Below, piece by piece: positions 5,632 to 7,081 of a DNA stretch of 7,081 nucleotides (the first letter of the stretch is position 1; each line of letters starts with the position of its first letter). Both the position numbers and the translations under genes were made by a program. The DNA is from Cellvibrionaceae bacterium (GTDB lineage: Bacteria > Pseudomonadota > Gammaproteobacteria > Pseudomonadales > Cellvibrionaceae): positions 1-7,081 of the forward strand of contig JAUVQU010000119.1 of the NCBI GenBank assembly GCA_030597965.1, in the 5' to 3' direction. The notes beneath the pieces are model-generated. The model made no database searches, was not told the DNA's origin, and saw nothing but the letters and a program-made list of their open reading frames with translations.

Positions 5632-6930
5632 ATGGATCGATTGAGTATTCTGCAGCTCTCTCTGCATGGGAGCGTGGTGGGCCATCTTGCGGGTTACTCC
5701 CATGGCAAGAATATCCTGCTGTTCGCTGATGAATTTCGCCACAATTCTGAGCGCCCAACGCTAAGCCTGATTACGCACCCTAATTTCCCTAAATCGGAAG
5801 AGATCTTAGCGAGAGACTGGTCGAGGCACCAACGGCTGCATCCCTTATTATCTAACCTGCTGCCTGAAGGTGCGCTGCGTGAACTGCTAGCGCATAGTTT
5901 GAAAACCCATATTGACCATGAGTTCTCTCTTCTAGCATGGCTTGGTCTTGACCTCCCCGGTGCCCTTATCGCTCGTCCTCTCACCACAGACAACATCCCG
6001 GCGAAAGTACTGGCTCGGTTACCACACGCACGACCTGAAACCATTGAATACCCACCTATACTAACGCCTGGCAATAAATTCTCGTTGGCTGGCGTACAGA
6101 TGAAATTCTCCATGAAGGAGAAATATGGCCGTTATAACTTAGTCCATAGCGCCGTAAATGATGGCCATGAGGCGTTGGGTGAGTGGATTATCAAAACGCC
6201 CTCTACCCAACATGCTTACGTTCCTTTAAACGAATTTTCGGCAATGCAACTGGCGGCACTGGCAGGCATCGATATGCCCGAAACTCGCTTGGTTGCGCTT
6301 GATACGTTAGACAATCTGCCTGCTATCCGTTTACCAGAAGAGCCTATGGCGTTTGCTATCAAGCGTTTTGATCGTCAGAGCGGAGTGCACGGCACCGAGC
6401 GCGTTCATATGGAAGATTTTGCTCAAGTCTTAGCGAAATATCCCCATGAGAAGTATGGCTCGGCTAACTATGCGCAAATCGGCCGTATTTTGTACCAGTT
6501 TTCCGGTGATGCTATTACGGATGCCCAGCAATTTGCCCGACGCCTTCTGGTAAATATTTTGCTAGCCAATGGCGATGCGCACTTAAAAAACTGGAGCCTC
6601 TTGTACGCTGACCGCTACACACCACGGTTATCACCCGCTTACGATATTGTGACCACCAGCGTATATCTGAAAAACGAGCGTACTACTGCGCTCAATTTGG
6701 CGGGCCAAAAAGCGTGGTATCAAACTTCCATGGAAAGCTTTCAGCAATGGGCTAAAAAAGCCGATATTCCTTGGCGCTTAATCAAGCCTCACCTAGATGA
6801 CACGCTTGATAAAGCGAGCACCCTGTGGCCAAACGCATTAATAGGGTTGCCCATGTATGAGCCTCATAAGCAGGCGCTTCGAGAACATTGGAAGCGCCTA
6901 CATACTGACTTTCGCCTGCCTAACGGCTAA
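5632..6930 (+). CDS. hipA: HipA-family serine/threonine kinase toxin
   Basis: The 432-residue protein, close to the roughly 440 of E. coli HipA, has the full family layout. An N-terminal subdomain (1-115, with LLPEGALRELLAH at 76-88) precedes the kinase. FSLAGVQMKFS (150-160) is the P-loop region, and its S151 corresponds to the autophosphorylated serine of E. coli HipA. IIKTPS (186-191) and FAIKRFDR (241-248) contribute nucleotide contacts. LANGDAHLKNWS (311-322) is the catalytic loop with D315, and SPAYDIV (334-340) carries the metal-binding D338. All catalytic positions look intact, so the toxin is probably active. E. coli HipA phosphorylates glutamyl-tRNA synthetase, halting translation and causing persistence; related HipA-like kinases have other targets, so the substrate here is not certain. 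AAAGGCGGG at 5619-5627 is a good ribosome binding site. HipB upstream is the cognate antitoxin. Confidence 0.92.
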   Translation: MDRLSILQLSLHGSVVGHLAGYSHGKNILLFADEFRHNSERPTLSLITHPNFPKSEEILARDWSRHQRLHPLLSNLLPEGALRELLAHSLKTHIDHEFSLLAWLGLDLPGALIARPLTTDNIPAKVLARLPHARPETIEYPPILTPGNKFSLAGVQMKFSMKEKYGRYNLVHSAVNDGHEALGEWIIKTPSTQHAYVPLNEFSAMQLAALAGIDMPETRLVALDTLDNLPAIRLPEEPMAFAIKRFDRQSGVHGTERVHMEDFAQVLAKYPHEKYGSANYAQIGRILYQFSGDAITDAQQFARRLLVNILLANGDAHLKNWSLLYADRYTPRLSPAYDIVTTSVYLKNERTTALNLAGQKAWYQTSMESFQQWAKKADIPWRLIKPHLDDTLDKASTLWPNALIGLPMYEPHKQALREHWKRLHTDFRLPNG

Positions 6931-6946
6931 CCATGATCGTTAGCCG
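6924..6946 (+). terminator. Hairpin overlapping the hipA stop codon
   Basis: CGGCTAAC (6924-6931) and GTTAGCCG (6939-6946) form a perfect 8-bp stem with a 7-base loop, and the hipA TAA lies within the left arm. The bases after it are CGAGAAATATC, without a T-run, so it is at best a weak intrinsic terminator. It may instead protect the mRNA 3' end or hinder termination of translation. Confidence 0.4.
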
Positions 6947-6957
6947 CGAGAAATATC

Positions 6958-6973
6958 ACTCAATATTCTGAAT
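6958..6973. repeat. 16-bp direct repeat, right copy
   Basis: ACTCAATATTCTGAAT is repeated exactly from 3072-3087. It sits 27 bases after the hipA stop, at the point where composition changes abruptly to almost pure A/T. That location fits an element boundary. Confidence 0.55.
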
Positions 6974-6979
6974 CTTAAT

Positions 6980-7012
6980 ATTGATTTATAAAAAAATATC
7001 TTAAAAATCAAT
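6980..7012. repeat. AT-rich imperfect inverted repeat
   Basis: ATTGATTTATAA (6980-6991) and TTAAAAATCAAT (7001-7012) pair at 11 of 12 positions around a 9-base loop. Because the region is nearly all A and T, such pairing can arise by chance. It could also be a bend or accessory-protein site next to a recombination site. Confidence 0.35.
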
Positions 7013-7047
7013 TAAATATTACAAAAAAACATAAAAAAAATAATTTC

Positions 7048-7067
7048 ACTACCCAATATACTACCCA
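7048..7067. repeat. Tandem ACTACCCA pair, possible integrase arm-type sites
   Basis: ACTACCCA occurs at 7048-7055 and 7060-7067, with a 12-bp period. Short direct repeats of this kind next to a direct-repeat core are typical of arm-type binding sites of tyrosine integrases. No integrase gene is visible in the window, so this stays an inference. Confidence 0.4.
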
Positions 7068-7081
7068 TTTGGTCTAGAGAA

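Noticed and set aside
5694..6113. 139-codon minus-strand open frame
   Set aside because: It is antisense to hipA, which carries all family motifs.
6974..7047. IHF-like site (AATCAA) in the AT-rich end
   Set aside because: The match to the consensus is incomplete, and such matches are common in sequence this rich in A and T.
1..7081. CRISPR array
   Set aside because: No regularly spaced repeats of the required length are present.

Overview
The window reads as an accessory or defence-island segment of a gammaproteobacterial chromosome. Moderate GC in the right half, Shine-Dalgarno-led genes and a HipBA of gammaproteobacterial type suggest a halophilic Halomonas-like bacterium. That taxonomic guess is an inference; no rRNA or core gene is present to fix it.

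Left part (1-2422): a gene of unknown function begins at position 31 on the minus strand and leaves the window at base 1. After about 380 bases without a supported gene comes a clearly AT-rich two-gene operon on the plus strand. It encodes an AAA/ABC-type ATPase (414-1793) and an HNH endonuclease (1790-2422) that overlap by ATGA. Architecture and motifs match Septu (PtuA-PtuB) anti-phage defence. No reverse transcriptase is present, so this is not the retron-linked form.

Middle (2423-3187): non-coding sequence with a nested inverted repeat just after ptuB, then the C-terminal remnant of a DUF3800 gene (2665-2940), a minus-strand terminator-like hairpin, and the first copy of a 16-bp direct repeat.

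Right part (3188-6930): two back-to-back operons of higher GC. On the minus strand an unrecognised 232-residue protein is followed by an XRE-family HTH plus ImmA/IrrE metallopeptidase protein. On the plus strand lies a complete hipB-hipA toxin-antitoxin pair. The 200 bp between them holds two different operator-like arrays. One is built on GGTTAACC and overlaps the promoter of the minus operon. The other is built on AGCAA/TTGCT and lies before hipB. Each operon therefore probably has its own autorepressor.

Right end (6931-7081): a hairpin at the hipA stop, the second copy of the 16-bp repeat, an AT-rich inverted repeat, and two ACTACCCA units 12 bp apart. Together these look like the edge of an integrative element, with any integrase outside the window. 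The direct repeats, gene remnant and change in base composition point to a region assembled in steps from separately acquired modules.
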